A DNA stretch of 36,495 nt from Candidatus Enterococcus myersii. GTDB taxonomy: Bacteria; Bacillota; Bacilli; Lactobacillales; Enterococcaceae. The stretch covers positions 1-36,495 of the forward strand of contig NZ_JAFLVT010000023.1 of the NCBI RefSeq assembly GCF_017316025.1, given 5' to 3'. Below, piece by piece: positions 7,936 through 15,343 of the stretch; within the stretch, counting starts at the first letter, position 1, and each line of letters begins with the position of its first letter. Position numbers and translations under genes: made by a program. A model generated the notes under the pieces. That model worked only from the letters and a program-made list of their open reading frames with translations. It did no database searches and had not been told where the DNA came from.

Positions 7936-8649
7936 TTATCCCCGTAAATCATCGAGAAATTCGGTTTTACTGACAGTTTTTTCGTCTTTTGTTTTAATGA
8001 CTTTTGCAGGCGAACCAGCAACAACGCTCATAGCTGGAACATCTGCTGTTACGACTGAACCAGCTGCTACAACCGCCCCTTTGCCAACGCGAACGCCTTC
8101 TAAGACAACGGCGTTTGCGCCAATCAAAACATCGTCTTCAATTACAACTGGATCTGCTGAAGGTGGCTCTAAAACACCCGCTAAGACAGCTCCAGCTCCA
8201 ATATGCGCGCGTTTTCCTACAGTTGCGCGGGCACCTAAGATTGCGCCCATATCAATCATAGTTTCTTCGCCGACCACAGCTCCAATATTAATTACAGCCC
8301 CCATCATGACTACCGCATTTTTTTCAATTACCGCCTCATCGCGAATAAAAGCACCAGGTTCGATTCGGGCATCAACTTTGGTTAAGTCCAGTAATGGGAC
8401 TGCAGAATTGCGCCGATCGTTTTCAATGTAGAGATCTTCAATTTTTTCAGGATATTTTTTCAAGAATTCCTGAATGTCTTGATTATCCCCAATGAGTACC
8501 CAAGAATTATAATCACCAAATATTTTTATTTTGTCGTGGCTTAAACCACCAAAATTACCGCGAACATAAGCTTTTACCGGCGTTTTTTTCTCGGCATCTT
8601 TAATATATTTAGCTAGTGCATAAGGATCAGTAAAGTGTAAATCTGACAT
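7936..8649 (-). CDS. dapH: Tetrahydrodipicolinate N-acetyltransferase DapH (YkuQ type)
   Basis: A 237-residue left-handed beta-helix acyltransferase that acetylates 2,3,4,5-tetrahydrodipicolinate using acetyl-CoA, the committed step of the acetylase branch of diaminopimelate synthesis. The N-terminal domain contains [16 protein letters not shown] and [10 protein letters not shown]. Hexapeptide repeats (about residues 90-210) include [14 protein letters not shown] and the signature [17 protein letters not shown]. These match B. subtilis YkuQ closely in my memory. It is the last gene of the leftward dapA-dapB-dapH set, 26 bp after dapB, with RBS AGGAGG. The matching N-acetyl-DAP deacetylase is at 10833-11996, which confirms the acetyl rather than succinyl route. 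Confidence 0.93.
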   Translation of the reverse strand: MSDLHFTDPYALAKYIKDAEKKTPVKAYVRGNFGGLSHDKIKIFGDYNSWVLIGDNQDIQEFLKKYPEKIEDLYIENDRRNSAVPLLDLTKVDARIEPGAFIRDEAVIEKNAVVMMGAVINIGAVVGEETMIDMGAILGARATVGKRAHIGAGAVLAGVLEPPSADPVVIEDDVLIGANAVVLEGVRVGKGAVVAAGSVVTADVPAMSVVAGSPAKVIKTKDEKTVSKTEFLDDLRG

Positions 8650-8675
8650 TTGTTAACCTCCTAATAAATTATTTT

Positions 8676-9428
8676 TTAGGCTAATAAATCTTGCATATTA
8701 TATAAGCCCGCACTTTGCTTTAATAAAAATTCCGCTGCTTTTAGGGCACCGTTAGCAAAAATGTCGCGGGATAAGGCAGTATGTGTAAACTCTAAAATCT
8801 CATCTGAACCGGCAAAAATTACCGTATGCTCACCTGGAATACTGCCACCTCTGATAGCGTGAATTCCCATTTGACTTAAAGGATTTTCTAAATCATTGCC
8901 AGCTCTGCCAAAAAGATAGTCCTTTGGTTTAGTTAAGGAATCATTAATACTATCGGCGAGTAACAGTGCTGTACCACTAGGAGCATCTTTTTTCTGGTTA
9001 TGATGTTTTTCGATGATTTCAATATTAAAATCGTTTTCTAAAGCAGGGGCCACAGACTGTAAGGCTTTAATTAAAACATTGATCCCTAACGACATATTGG
9101 CAGAATAAAACACCGGAATAATTTGACTTGCTACAGGCAACATGGCTTTTGTATCATCTGTTAGCCCGGTTGTAGCAATAACGATGGGCAAATTTTTAGC
9201 AACACAGCTGTTGATTAAAGCAGGTACGGCGCTGTAATGAGAAAAATCAATCACGATATCTATTTTTTCGACTACATCAGCTGCAGCAGCATAAACGGGA
9301 AAATCGGCCTCTTTATCTAAGGTGTGGTCAAGACCTGCGACAACTTGTAAATCTGGATGTGCTGTAATTAATTTTTGCAAAACTTGACCCATTTTGCCAT
9401 GACAGCCACTCAATAACACGTTTTTCAT
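8676..9428 (-). CDS. dapB: 4-hydroxy-tetrahydrodipicolinate reductase
   Basis: A 250-residue NAD(P)H-dependent reductase, the second step of the branch from aspartate semialdehyde. The N-terminal Rossmann motif is LLSGCHGKMGQ (residues 5-15). IATTGL (84-89) is the nucleotide-contacting loop. EKHHNQKKDAPSGTA (about 140-154) carries the catalytic His pair, the Lys and the substrate-binding SGTA. The C-terminal GIHAIRGGSIPGEH is also typical. Length is normal. Between dapA and dapB lies a terminator-like hairpin (9471-9498), so dapB-dapH expression may be attenuated relative to dapA. Confidence 0.95.
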   Translation of the reverse strand: MKNVLLSGCHGKMGQVLQKLITAHPDLQVVAGLDHTLDKEADFPVYAAAADVVEKIDIVIDFSHYSAVPALINSCVAKNLPIVIATTGLTDDTKAMLPVASQIIPVFYSANMSLGINVLIKALQSVAPALENDFNIEIIEKHHNQKKDAPSGTALLLADSINDSLTKPKDYLFGRAGNDLENPLSQMGIHAIRGGSIPGEHTVIFAGSDEILEFTHTALSRDIFANGALKAAEFLLKQSAGLYNMQDLLA

Positions 9429-9470
9429 GGAAAACTCCCTTCAACATTTAATCTTAAAGCTTAAAATAAG

Positions 9471-9498
9471 AAAAGCTGAACCAAAAGGCACAGCTTTT
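9471..9498 (-). terminator. Intra-operon attenuator-like hairpin between dapA and dapB
   Basis: AAAAGCTG (9471-9478) pairs with CAGCTTTT (9491-9498), with an inner CC/GG pair around an AAAA loop. On the minus strand it is followed by CTTATTTT, on the plus strand by TTAATT. Its position between cotranscribed genes suggests partial termination. Confidence 0.6.
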
Positions 9499-9517
9499 TT
9501 AATTGGTAATCGACATG

Positions 9518-10399
9518 TTAAAGTAAACCGTAGTTTTTCATTTCGGTCTTTAATAATTGTAACGTGTCTGGTTCGGGTTTGTCTAATGGAAGGCGATAAT
9601 TCAGGTCACATTTTCCTAAAAGATTAACGGCGGCCTTAACAGGGACAGGATTCACTTCTTTAAAAATAGCTTGGATTAAAGGAAGTTGCTCAATTTGGGT
9701 TTTTTTAGCTGCTGTTATATCCCCTTTTAAGAAGTCATGTACCATTTGGGAAGTTTCAGCAGGTAAAATATTGGCGATAGTTGAAATGACACCTAAACCG
9801 CCAACCGATAAAAACGGTAAGACTTGATCGTCATTGCCCGAATAAACGGCAAAGTCATCATCGGCCAGACCACAAATTTCCACCACCTGAGAGATGTTGC
9901 CACTGGCTTCTTTAATGCCGACAACATTTGGAAGTTCTTTTAATTTTGCTACCATAGCAGGGCTTAAATTTAATCCTGTTCTTGCCGCGATGGAATATAG
10001 AATAATCGGAATGTCGACGCTGTTGCAAATTGCTTCATAATGTTTTATTAGGCTACTGTCTGTGGCTTTGTTGTAATAGGGCGTAACGACAAGCAGTCCA
10101 TCTGCGCCTACACGCTGGGCTTCTTTTGATAAGTGAATGCCATGTTGCGTATTATTTGAGCCAGTACCACCAATAACAGGGACGCGTCCGGCAGCTTGTT
10201 TTACAACTGTTTCAATTACTGCAATATGTTCTTCATCTACCAGAGTAGAGGCTTCACCGGTTGTGCCACAGGCAATGATCGCGTCAATTCCCTGTGCAAT
10301 TTGCCAATCCACGAGTTGTTTTAACTTATCGAAATCTACCGTTTGATCTGCTTTCATTGGGGTAACAAGGGCAACGCCAGCTCCTGTAAAAATTGCCAT
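9518..10399 (-). CDS. dapA: 4-hydroxy-tetrahydrodipicolinate synthase
   Basis: A 293-residue TIM-barrel class I aldolase that condenses pyruvate with aspartate semialdehyde. The Schiff-base Lys163 lies in VVGIKEASG; Thr46-Thr47 in CGTTGEAS and Tyr109 in TPYYNK are in place. Tyr135 and Arg140 fall in LYSIAARTG, whereas the common form of this loop is YNVPxRTG. The substitution is mild and both key residues are kept. It is the first gene of the leftward dap operon, with RBS AAAGGATG. No lysine riboswitch is visible in its leader. Confidence 0.94.
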   Translation of the reverse strand: MAIFTGAGVALVTPMKADQTVDFDKLKQLVDWQIAQGIDAIIACGTTGEASTLVDEEHIAVIETVVKQAAGRVPVIGGTGSNNTQHGIHLSKEAQRVGADGLLVVTPYYNKATDSSLIKHYEAICNSVDIPIILYSIAARTGLNLSPAMVAKLKELPNVVGIKEASGNISQVVEICGLADDDFAVYSGNDDQVLPFLSVGGLGVISTIANILPAETSQMVHDFLKGDITAAKKTQIEQLPLIQAIFKEVNPVPVKAAVNLLGKCDLNYRLPLDKPEPDTLQLLKTEMKNYGLL

Positions 10400-10518
10400 A
10401 TTAACACATCCTTTTTTTAAAATATTTACTTTCTAGTTTTTTCTAGGTAAAATAGAGAGAAATTAAGAAAATATTCAGAAAATATTTTTTATACGGAATT
10501 TTCAACTATTTACAAAAT

Positions 10519-10547
10519 AATATACTATAATAGCAAGAAATAGCCAA
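10519..10547 (-). promoter_or_regulatory. Candidate dapA promoter
   Basis: On the minus strand TTGGCT (10547-10542) and TATATT (10524-10519) have a 17-bp spacer. The leader to the dapA ATG would be about 110 nt. Confidence 0.45.
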
Positions 10548-10663
10548 GTTTATTCTGTAAATAATGAATATTTTTGCAAATGTAAATAATAAGAAAATTG
10601 ACAGAAAAACAATTTCTTTAAAAAAAGAGAGAATAAAAGTTGCTATGACGTGAATTTTTACCA

Positions 10664-10695
10664 AATAAAAAAACAGCGATCAAAATTAAGCTGTT
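10664..10695 (-). terminator. Minus-strand terminator-like hairpin upstream of dapA
   Basis: AACAGC (10672-10677) pairs with GCTGTT (10690-10695), and the minus strand continues into a run of seven T. The stem is only 6 bp, so strength is uncertain. It would stop leftward transcription started inside 10700-10830, which has no known gene. Confidence 0.4.
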
Positions 10696-10832
10696 AGACC
10701 ATTTTTGATAAAAATTGCAAAAATGATTCATACAGTTAAAAATGTGAACGAGTAAGTTGATCATTAAAAACTACCTGTGGAATTGATTTGATTAAAAGTC
10801 AGGTTTAAAACTTCAAAAGAGGGTGAGTCAAA

Positions 10833-11996
10833 ATGGAAATCCGTAAAGAAATCACAGCATTATTGCCAGAAGTAACGAAATTCCGTCAAGATCTACATCA
10901 AATCCCTGAATTGGGCTTACAGGAATTTAAAACCTGTCAATATTTAAAAGGCGCACTAGCTAGTCTTGGTGTGAGGGAAGTCCATGAAGTTTTAGATACG
11001 GGTTTAGTGGCTGTTTTTCGTAGCGGCAAGCCAGGAAAAACTTTAGCTTTTCGGACAGACATTGATGCATTGCCGATAACAGAAGAAAGTGGTGTCGCAT
11101 TTTATTCCCAACACGAAGGACGAATGCACGCGTGTGGCCATGATGGCCATATGGCGACGATGTTAGGCTTTGCAAAGTATTTAAGTGAGCATCCAGATGA
11201 AATAATCGGAACGATTGTTTTGATTTTTCAACCAGCTGAAGAAGGCCCTGGTGGTGCGCAGCTGATGATTGACGCGGGTGTTTTGGAAAAATTTAAAGTG
11301 GAACAAATTGTAGGTTTACACGTTTTTCCAGATTTTGAAGAAGGCGTTATTGCGTGTAAAAAAGGTGGTATGATGGCCCGCAATGGTGAAGTTAATATCA
11401 CAGTCTATGGTAAAAGTGCCCATGGTGCCCAGCCGCAACAAGGAGCTGATGCAATTTTAGCAGCTTCGGCAATCATTCAAGGCCTGCATTCAATTGTTTC
11501 ACGTAATTTAAGTCCACTTGATTCAGCTGTCTTAACGTTTGGCGAAATTCACGGTGGGGACGCAATGAATATTATTCCCGGAAAAGTAGAACTTCATGGT
11601 ACAACCCGCGCATTTTCAGATACAGTCTATGACAAATTAACCAATCGGGTCACAACTTTAGCGACCGATATCGCACAAGCTTATGATTGCCAAGCTGAAG
11701 TTGATTTTAATCATATGTATCGCGTCGTAGATAATGACGCCCAAATGGTGGATGCTTTACAAGTGGTGGCAGGAGATAGTTATCTTGAATCTGCACCTTA
11801 TTTATTAGCAGAAGATTTCTCAATGTTCCAACAAAAAATTCCCGGTCTCTTTTTCTTTGTCGGTATTCGCAATGAAGCCAAAGATGCTATATATCCGCTG
11901 CATAGTAACAAATTGCGTTTTGATGAAAAGAATTTATTAGGCGGTATTCAATGTTACGTGGATTTAATCAATGTTTTAAATGAAAAAGGGGCGTGA
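10833..11996 (+). CDS. N-acetyldiaminopimelate deacetylase (YkuR type, M20)
   Basis: A 387-residue M20 amidohydrolase. It removes the acetyl group from N-acetyl-L,L-diaminopimelate, releasing L,L-DAP. RQDLHQIPELGLQE near the N-terminus, TDIDALPI (about 73-80), MHACGHDGHMA (metal ligands, about 95-105) and PAEEGPGGA (about 132-140) are the family's metal and catalytic motifs. The late His is in YPLHSNKLRF. M20 enzymes cover many substrates, but the context (lysA and dapF immediately downstream, dapH divergent) makes the DAP role very likely. It starts the rightward lysine operon with RBS GAGGGTGAG. Confidence 0.9.
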   Translation: MEIRKEITALLPEVTKFRQDLHQIPELGLQEFKTCQYLKGALASLGVREVHEVLDTGLVAVFRSGKPGKTLAFRTDIDALPITEESGVAFYSQHEGRMHACGHDGHMATMLGFAKYLSEHPDEIIGTIVLIFQPAEEGPGGAQLMIDAGVLEKFKVEQIVGLHVFPDFEEGVIACKKGGMMARNGEVNITVYGKSAHGAQPQQGADAILAASAIIQGLHSIVSRNLSPLDSAVLTFGEIHGGDAMNIIPGKVELHGTTRAFSDTVYDKLTNRVTTLATDIAQAYDCQAEVDFNHMYRVVDNDAQMVDALQVVAGDSYLESAPYLLAEDFSMFQQKIPGLFFFVGIRNEAKDAIYPLHSNKLRFDEKNLLGGIQCYVDLINVLNEKGA

Positions 11997-12000
11997 AAAG

Positions 12001-13290
12001 ATGTTTCTAGGTACAAGTAAAAATGGTCATCTTTATTGGGATGGCTGTGACATGGTTAAATTGGCTGAAAAGTATGGCACACCGTTATATGTTTATTCCG
12101 AAAATCTAATTCTAAAAGAATGCCAGGCCCTAAAAGAACAATTTTTAGATAAATATCCCCATACGCGGGTAGCCTACGCGAGTAAAGCCTTCAATACGAT
12201 TGCGATGTTGCAATTAATCAATCAAGAAAATTTGTCTTTAGATGTGGTTTCTGGGGGGGAACTATACACGGCAATCGCTGCTGATTTTCCAGCAGAAAAA
12301 ATTGAATTTAACGGAAACAATAAGTCAGTGGCAGAATTAGAAATGGCGATTGATTATGGCGTGGGTCGAATTATTGTGGATAGTTTACAAGAAGTGGACT
12401 TGATTCAAAGTATTTGCCGCAAGCTGCATAAGAAAGCACAGATCATGTTTCGCATTACCCCAGAGGTCAATGTTAAGACCCACGCTTTTATTTCAACTGG
12501 GCAAAAAGATTCTAAATTTGGGATTCCCTTAGTACCAGAAATTTTATACCCACAAATTGAAAAAGTGTTCGCTTCAGAAGAGTTGGAATTTTACGGATTT
12601 CATTTTCACGTGGGAAGTCAATTAAGTGATAATAGTGCTCATATCGCAGCTTGCAAAGTTGCCTTGAATTTAATGCTTGAAGTGAAAAAACGCTACGATT
12701 ATCAAATTAAAGAGTTGAACTATGGCGGCGGGTTTGGCGTTTGTTATACCAAAAAAGATGTGCGCAAACCCTATCATTACTTTTTAGATCCAGTCATGGC
12801 ATTGACCAAAGAATTTTGTCAGAAAAATAATTTGGTCGTCCCAGAAATCGTAATTGAACCCGGTCGTAGCATTGTCGCCGAAGCGGGGATTACATTGCAT
12901 ACGATTGGCGCGATTAAAGAATTACCTGGTTTAAGAAAATATGTCAGTATCGATGGCGGTATGACCGACAATATCCGCCCAGGACTTTATGAAGCGGAGT
13001 ATACGGGGATTGTAGCCAATAAAGTTGACGAAAAACTGAGCCAAAAAGTAACCATTTCTGGTAAAGCCTGTGAAAGTACAGATTTATTGGTGAAAGATTT
13101 ATCCCTTCCAGAAGTTGTTGCAGGCGACATTTTTGCAACCTTTACAACCGGAGCTTACGGGTATTCAATGGCGAGTAATTACAATAAATTACCATTACCC
13201 GCAGTCGTTTTTGTTAAAGATGGCCACGAACAGGTGGTTGTAAAACGACAAACTTATGCTCAAATGATTCAAAATGAAGTGAAAAGATAA
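12001..13290 (+). CDS. lysA: Diaminopimelate decarboxylase
   Basis: A 429-residue fold-III PLP decarboxylase that converts meso-DAP to lysine. The PLP Lys62 is in RVAYASKAFNT, HFHVGSQ is the conserved barrel motif, EPGRSIV binds phosphate, and GKACESTDLL carries the catalytic Cys contributed across the dimer. FTTGAYGYSMASNYN is the C-terminal signature. An ATG at 11980 would overlap the upstream gene and lacks an RBS. The ATG at 12001 is nine bases after AAGGGG, so I use it. Four bases separate it from the deacetylase stop, implying coupled translation. Confidence 0.95.
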   Translation: MFLGTSKNGHLYWDGCDMVKLAEKYGTPLYVYSENLILKECQALKEQFLDKYPHTRVAYASKAFNTIAMLQLINQENLSLDVVSGGELYTAIAADFPAEKIEFNGNNKSVAELEMAIDYGVGRIIVDSLQEVDLIQSICRKLHKKAQIMFRITPEVNVKTHAFISTGQKDSKFGIPLVPEILYPQIEKVFASEELEFYGFHFHVGSQLSDNSAHIAACKVALNLMLEVKKRYDYQIKELNYGGGFGVCYTKKDVRKPYHYFLDPVMALTKEFCQKNNLVVPEIVIEPGRSIVAEAGITLHTIGAIKELPGLRKYVSIDGGMTDNIRPGLYEAEYTGIVANKVDEKLSQKVTISGKACESTDLLVKDLSLPEVVAGDIFATFTTGAYGYSMASNYNKLPLPAVVFVKDGHEQVVVKRQTYAQMIQNEVKR

Positions 13291-13306
13291 CTAAGGGGGC
13301 AAGCAG

Positions 13307-14128
13307 ATGGAAATTCCTTTTGTCAAAATGCAAGGAGCGGGCAATGATTTTATCATCATCAATAACCTTGCGCTAAAGTTAAGTAAAAACGAATTAAGCC
13401 AACTTGCTAAAGGTGCATGTCGTGCGCATCTTTCATTAGGAGCAGATGCGCTCATGGCAGTAGACAAAGCCAAAGCAGGGGGCGATTTTCGCATGCGTTT
13501 TTACAATGCTGATGGTACTGAAGCAGAAATGTGTGGCAATGGTGCCCGGTGTATTGCCCGATATGCTTATGAAGAAAATTTAGCTCCAGCAGAAATGAAA
13601 ATTGAAACGATGGCCGGAATGGTACCCGCTTGGCACTTAAATAAAACGACCTATAAAGTGCAATTAAATGATGTAACGAGATTTGAAGAAAAAAACTTTG
13701 CTAAAAAGACGGTATATTATGTTGAATTAGGCAATCCTGCTATTCCTCATTTGGTGATGCCTGTTTCTAATTTAGCTGAAAAAGACTTAGCTGATTTGCG
13801 ACCATTAGCCAAACAACTGCGTAACTGGCAAGAATTGCCCAAAGGTGCGAATGTTAATTTTTATGAGATTGTAGAAGACGTGGTAATTGTTCGTACTTAT
13901 GAACGAGGGGTAGAGGATTTTACTTTAGCCTGCGGCACAGGTTCAGCTTCTGTAGCCTACGTTGTAAAACAGCGGCAAAATCAGTTTAAAAATCCGGTTG
14001 CATTAAGAACATTAGGTGGTAAGCTAGAAGTGCAGGTACAAGCCAAGCAACTTTTTCTAACCGGTGGTGCGGCTTGGATCGCAAAAGGAGAATTAAGTGA
14101 AGAAGCGCTTTGTTCGGATAAAATTTAA
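13307..14128 (+). CDS. dapF: Diaminopimelate epimerase
   Basis: A 273-residue cofactor-independent epimerase that interconverts L,L- and meso-DAP. The start MQGAGNDFIIINN, the first catalytic Cys in MCGNGARCIARY (about residue 72) and the second in LACGTGSASVAY (about 217) are all present. ANVNFYEI and RTYERGVEDFTLACG are the usual substrate-binding stretches. It lies 16 bp after lysA with RBS AAGGGGGC. The enzyme supplies meso-DAP for LysA; whether the wall uses DAP or lysine cannot be decided here (enterococci use lysine, with DAP only as a precursor). Confidence 0.95.
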   Translation: MEIPFVKMQGAGNDFIIINNLALKLSKNELSQLAKGACRAHLSLGADALMAVDKAKAGGDFRMRFYNADGTEAEMCGNGARCIARYAYEENLAPAEMKIETMAGMVPAWHLNKTTYKVQLNDVTRFEEKNFAKKTVYYVELGNPAIPHLVMPVSNLAEKDLADLRPLAKQLRNWQELPKGANVNFYEIVEDVVIVRTYERGVEDFTLACGTGSASVAYVVKQRQNQFKNPVALRTLGGKLEVQVQAKQLFLTGGAAWIAKGELSEEALCSDKI

Positions 14129-14146
14129 ACAGAAATTTGGTGGAAT

Positions 14147-14812
14147 ATGTTAGAAGCAATTATTTTTGATATGGATGGTGTACTGATTGATTCAGAATAT
14201 AGCTATTTTGAAGCCAAAGACAGTATTTTAAAAGATGAAGGAATCACTGTTCCCAGCAGCTATCACAGTAAATTCATGGGAACTTCTTACCAATACACTT
14301 GGGAAACTATGAAAAAGGAACTAGCACTGCCACAAAGCCCAGCTTATTATAGCGCTGAAATGGTGAAGCGCCGGCAAGAAATAGTAAAACGAGATGGTAC
14401 TAAGCCAATTAAAGGAGCTGCGGCCTTCGTTAAAGGATTAAAAACGGCAAAAGTGAAGTTAGCAGTGGCCTCTTCCTCACCGTTAAGTGAGATAGAAAAA
14501 TCGTTGACAGAAATTGGGATTTATCAGGACTTTGAAGTAATTACAAGTGGCGAAGAAGTTGAATATTCTAAGCCCGAACCAGATGTTTACTTACTAGCGG
14601 CAAAACGCTTAGCCGTCACACCACAAAATTGTGTAGCGCTAGAAGACTCACCCAATGGCAGCATTGCCGTAAAAAAAGCTGGAATGGTGGGAATCGGGTT
14701 TGCCAATCCAGATTATCCCCAATTGGACTTAGCTTCTGATTTTATCGTCACGACATTTTCAGACTTGGATTATGAGAAGTGTCAAAAAATTTATCAAAAA
14801 TTCCATAAATAA
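14147..14812 (+). CDS. HAD phosphatase, beta-phosphoglucomutase-like
   Basis: A 221-residue HAD hydrolase of the PGMB-like group. Motif I is FDMDGVLIDSE (residues 7-17, nucleophile Asp8 and Asp10), motif II is VASSSPLSE, motif III is the Lys of YSKPEPDVY, and motif IV is ALEDSPNGSIAVKKAG. An alpha-helical cap lies between motifs I and II. Substrate is unknown; small sugar phosphates are typical for the group. It follows dapF by 18 bp with a weak RBS (GGTGGA) and shares the operon terminator, so it is probably cotranscribed with the lysine genes. A pathway role is not evident. Confidence 0.88.
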   Translation: MLEAIIFDMDGVLIDSEYSYFEAKDSILKDEGITVPSSYHSKFMGTSYQYTWETMKKELALPQSPAYYSAEMVKRRQEIVKRDGTKPIKGAAAFVKGLKTAKVKLAVASSSPLSEIEKSLTEIGIYQDFEVITSGEEVEYSKPEPDVYLLAAKRLAVTPQNCVALEDSPNGSIAVKKAGMVGIGFANPDYPQLDLASDFIVTTFSDLDYEKCQKIYQKFHK

Positions 14813-14835
14813 ACAACCGTATCACCACAGGATGT

Positions 14836-14879
14836 AAAAAACGTAAAAATCAGCTAAGTAGCCGATTCTTACGTTTTTT
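14836..14879. terminator. Bidirectional terminator between HAD gene and small ORF
   Basis: AAAAAACGTAA (14836-14846) pairs with TTACGTTTTTT (14869-14879). An inner stem AATC-AGCT / AGCC-GATT is present. A/T runs flank both sides, so it can end the rightward operon and the leftward small gene, whose stop codon abuts it. Confidence 0.9.
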
Positions 14880-15036
14880 ATTTTTGTCGTTCTTGTTTAA
14901 TAGATGCGGTGTTATTTTTATTTGTATTTTCTGCTGCAGCATAGTTTTCAAAGCGTTTGAAAAGACGTGCTTCAAATTCATTTCGAGGCGTAAAAGTTTT
15001 GCATTGCTTTTCTTTGCTAGTTTTTGTTTGTTTCAA
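14878..15036 (-). CDS. Small basic protein of 52 residues (unrecognised)
   Basis: Leftward reading frame with TTG start at 15036, RBS AGGAG (15050-15046) nine bases upstream, and a TAA stop that runs directly into a bidirectional terminator. The protein is polar and Lys/Gln/Asn-rich with no membrane segment. It begins MKQTKTSKEKQCKTFTP, then NEFEARLFKRFENYAAA, which looks like one amphipathic helix, and ends in a low-complexity polar tail. It has one Cys. RBS, frame and terminator agree, so I think it is a real gene. I do not recognise a family. It is divergent from the metal ATPase operon, sharing the upstream region with the FNR-type box. Confidence 0.6.
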   Translation of the reverse strand: MKQTKTSKEKQCKTFTPRNEFEARLFKRFENYAAAENTNKNNTASIKQERQK

Positions 15037-15163
15037 AAAAATCAACTCCTATATAAATTTATGAAAAAATAATTTCCTTTGTTGTTGTTATCTTAGCAAG
15101 AACCCTTGTTATATAAAAAGGTTATGCTCAAAAATTATAGTTTTATTTAAAAAAAGTAAGATA

Positions 15164-15181
15164 ACTTGATTGCCATCAAGT
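15164..15181. promoter_or_regulatory. Perfect FNR/FLP-type box upstream of metal operon
   Basis: ACTTGAT-TGCC-ATCAAGT, containing TTGAT-N4-ATCAA (15166-15179), the E. coli FNR consensus. The operon's last gene is an FNR-like regulator whose recognition helix keeps the FNR Glu, Ser and Arg contacts, so autoregulation is likely. Confidence 0.8.
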
Positions 15182-15201
15182 ACGCTGGTGATTTTAACCG
15201 T

Positions 15202-15214
15202 TAAACTAAGGGCA
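15202..15214 (+). promoter_or_regulatory. Candidate FLP-dependent promoter
   Basis: TAAACT (15202-15207) as a -10 gives a transcript start near 15214. The FNR box centre (15172.5) then falls at -41.5, the class II activator position. There is no good -35, as expected for an activated promoter. A competing -10 TATAAT at 15260-15265 exists. Confidence 0.5.
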
Positions 15215-15343
15215 AGTTAAGAAAATAAATTTTACTTTTTTGTCAGTTAGGGTCACTTTTATAATTTTGCTTGTAACAAAGCTATCATCAGAAAATTTGG
15301 CGGAAGTTGTTTAGCTTTTGCTGACAAAATAGGAGGAGAGAGT

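Larger units (their letters stand above)
10400..10832. other. 433-bp divergent lysine-pathway control region
   Basis: AT-rich region between dapA (leftward) and the deacetylase gene (rightward). I looked for the L-box features (GAGGUGC-like core, long five-way junction) and for a T-box GGTGG element and saw neither. Visible are a leftward promoter candidate (10519-10547), a minus-strand terminator-like hairpin (10664-10695), and a short direct repeat AGAAAATATT twice near 10466-10489. No rightward promoter stood out. Confidence 0.5.
14880..15343. other. Divergent control region of the small gene and metal operon
   Basis: Beyond the 52-residue gene, 15051-15343 is non-coding. It holds a leftward -10 candidate TATAAT (15139-15134), the FNR-type box (15166-15179), a candidate -10 TAAACT (15202-15207), a second -10-like TATAAT (15260-15265) and the ATPase RBS AGGAGGAG. 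TTTAAC-C-GTTAAA (near 15193-15205) is a further small palindrome overlapping the first -10. Confidence 0.5.

Noticed and set aside
7997-8431. 144-codon rightward frame inside dapH
   Set aside because: It is the antisense shadow of the hexapeptide repeats of dapH, with a Thr/Ala-biased composition typical of such shadows.
9427-9627. Rightward open frame between dapB and dapA
   Set aside because: It overlaps both dap genes antisense and contains the hairpin at 9471-9498.
10400-10832. Lysine riboswitch upstream of dapA or the deacetylase gene
   Set aside because: Expected there from gene content, but the conserved L-box core was not seen on either strand by eye. A covariance search would be decisive.
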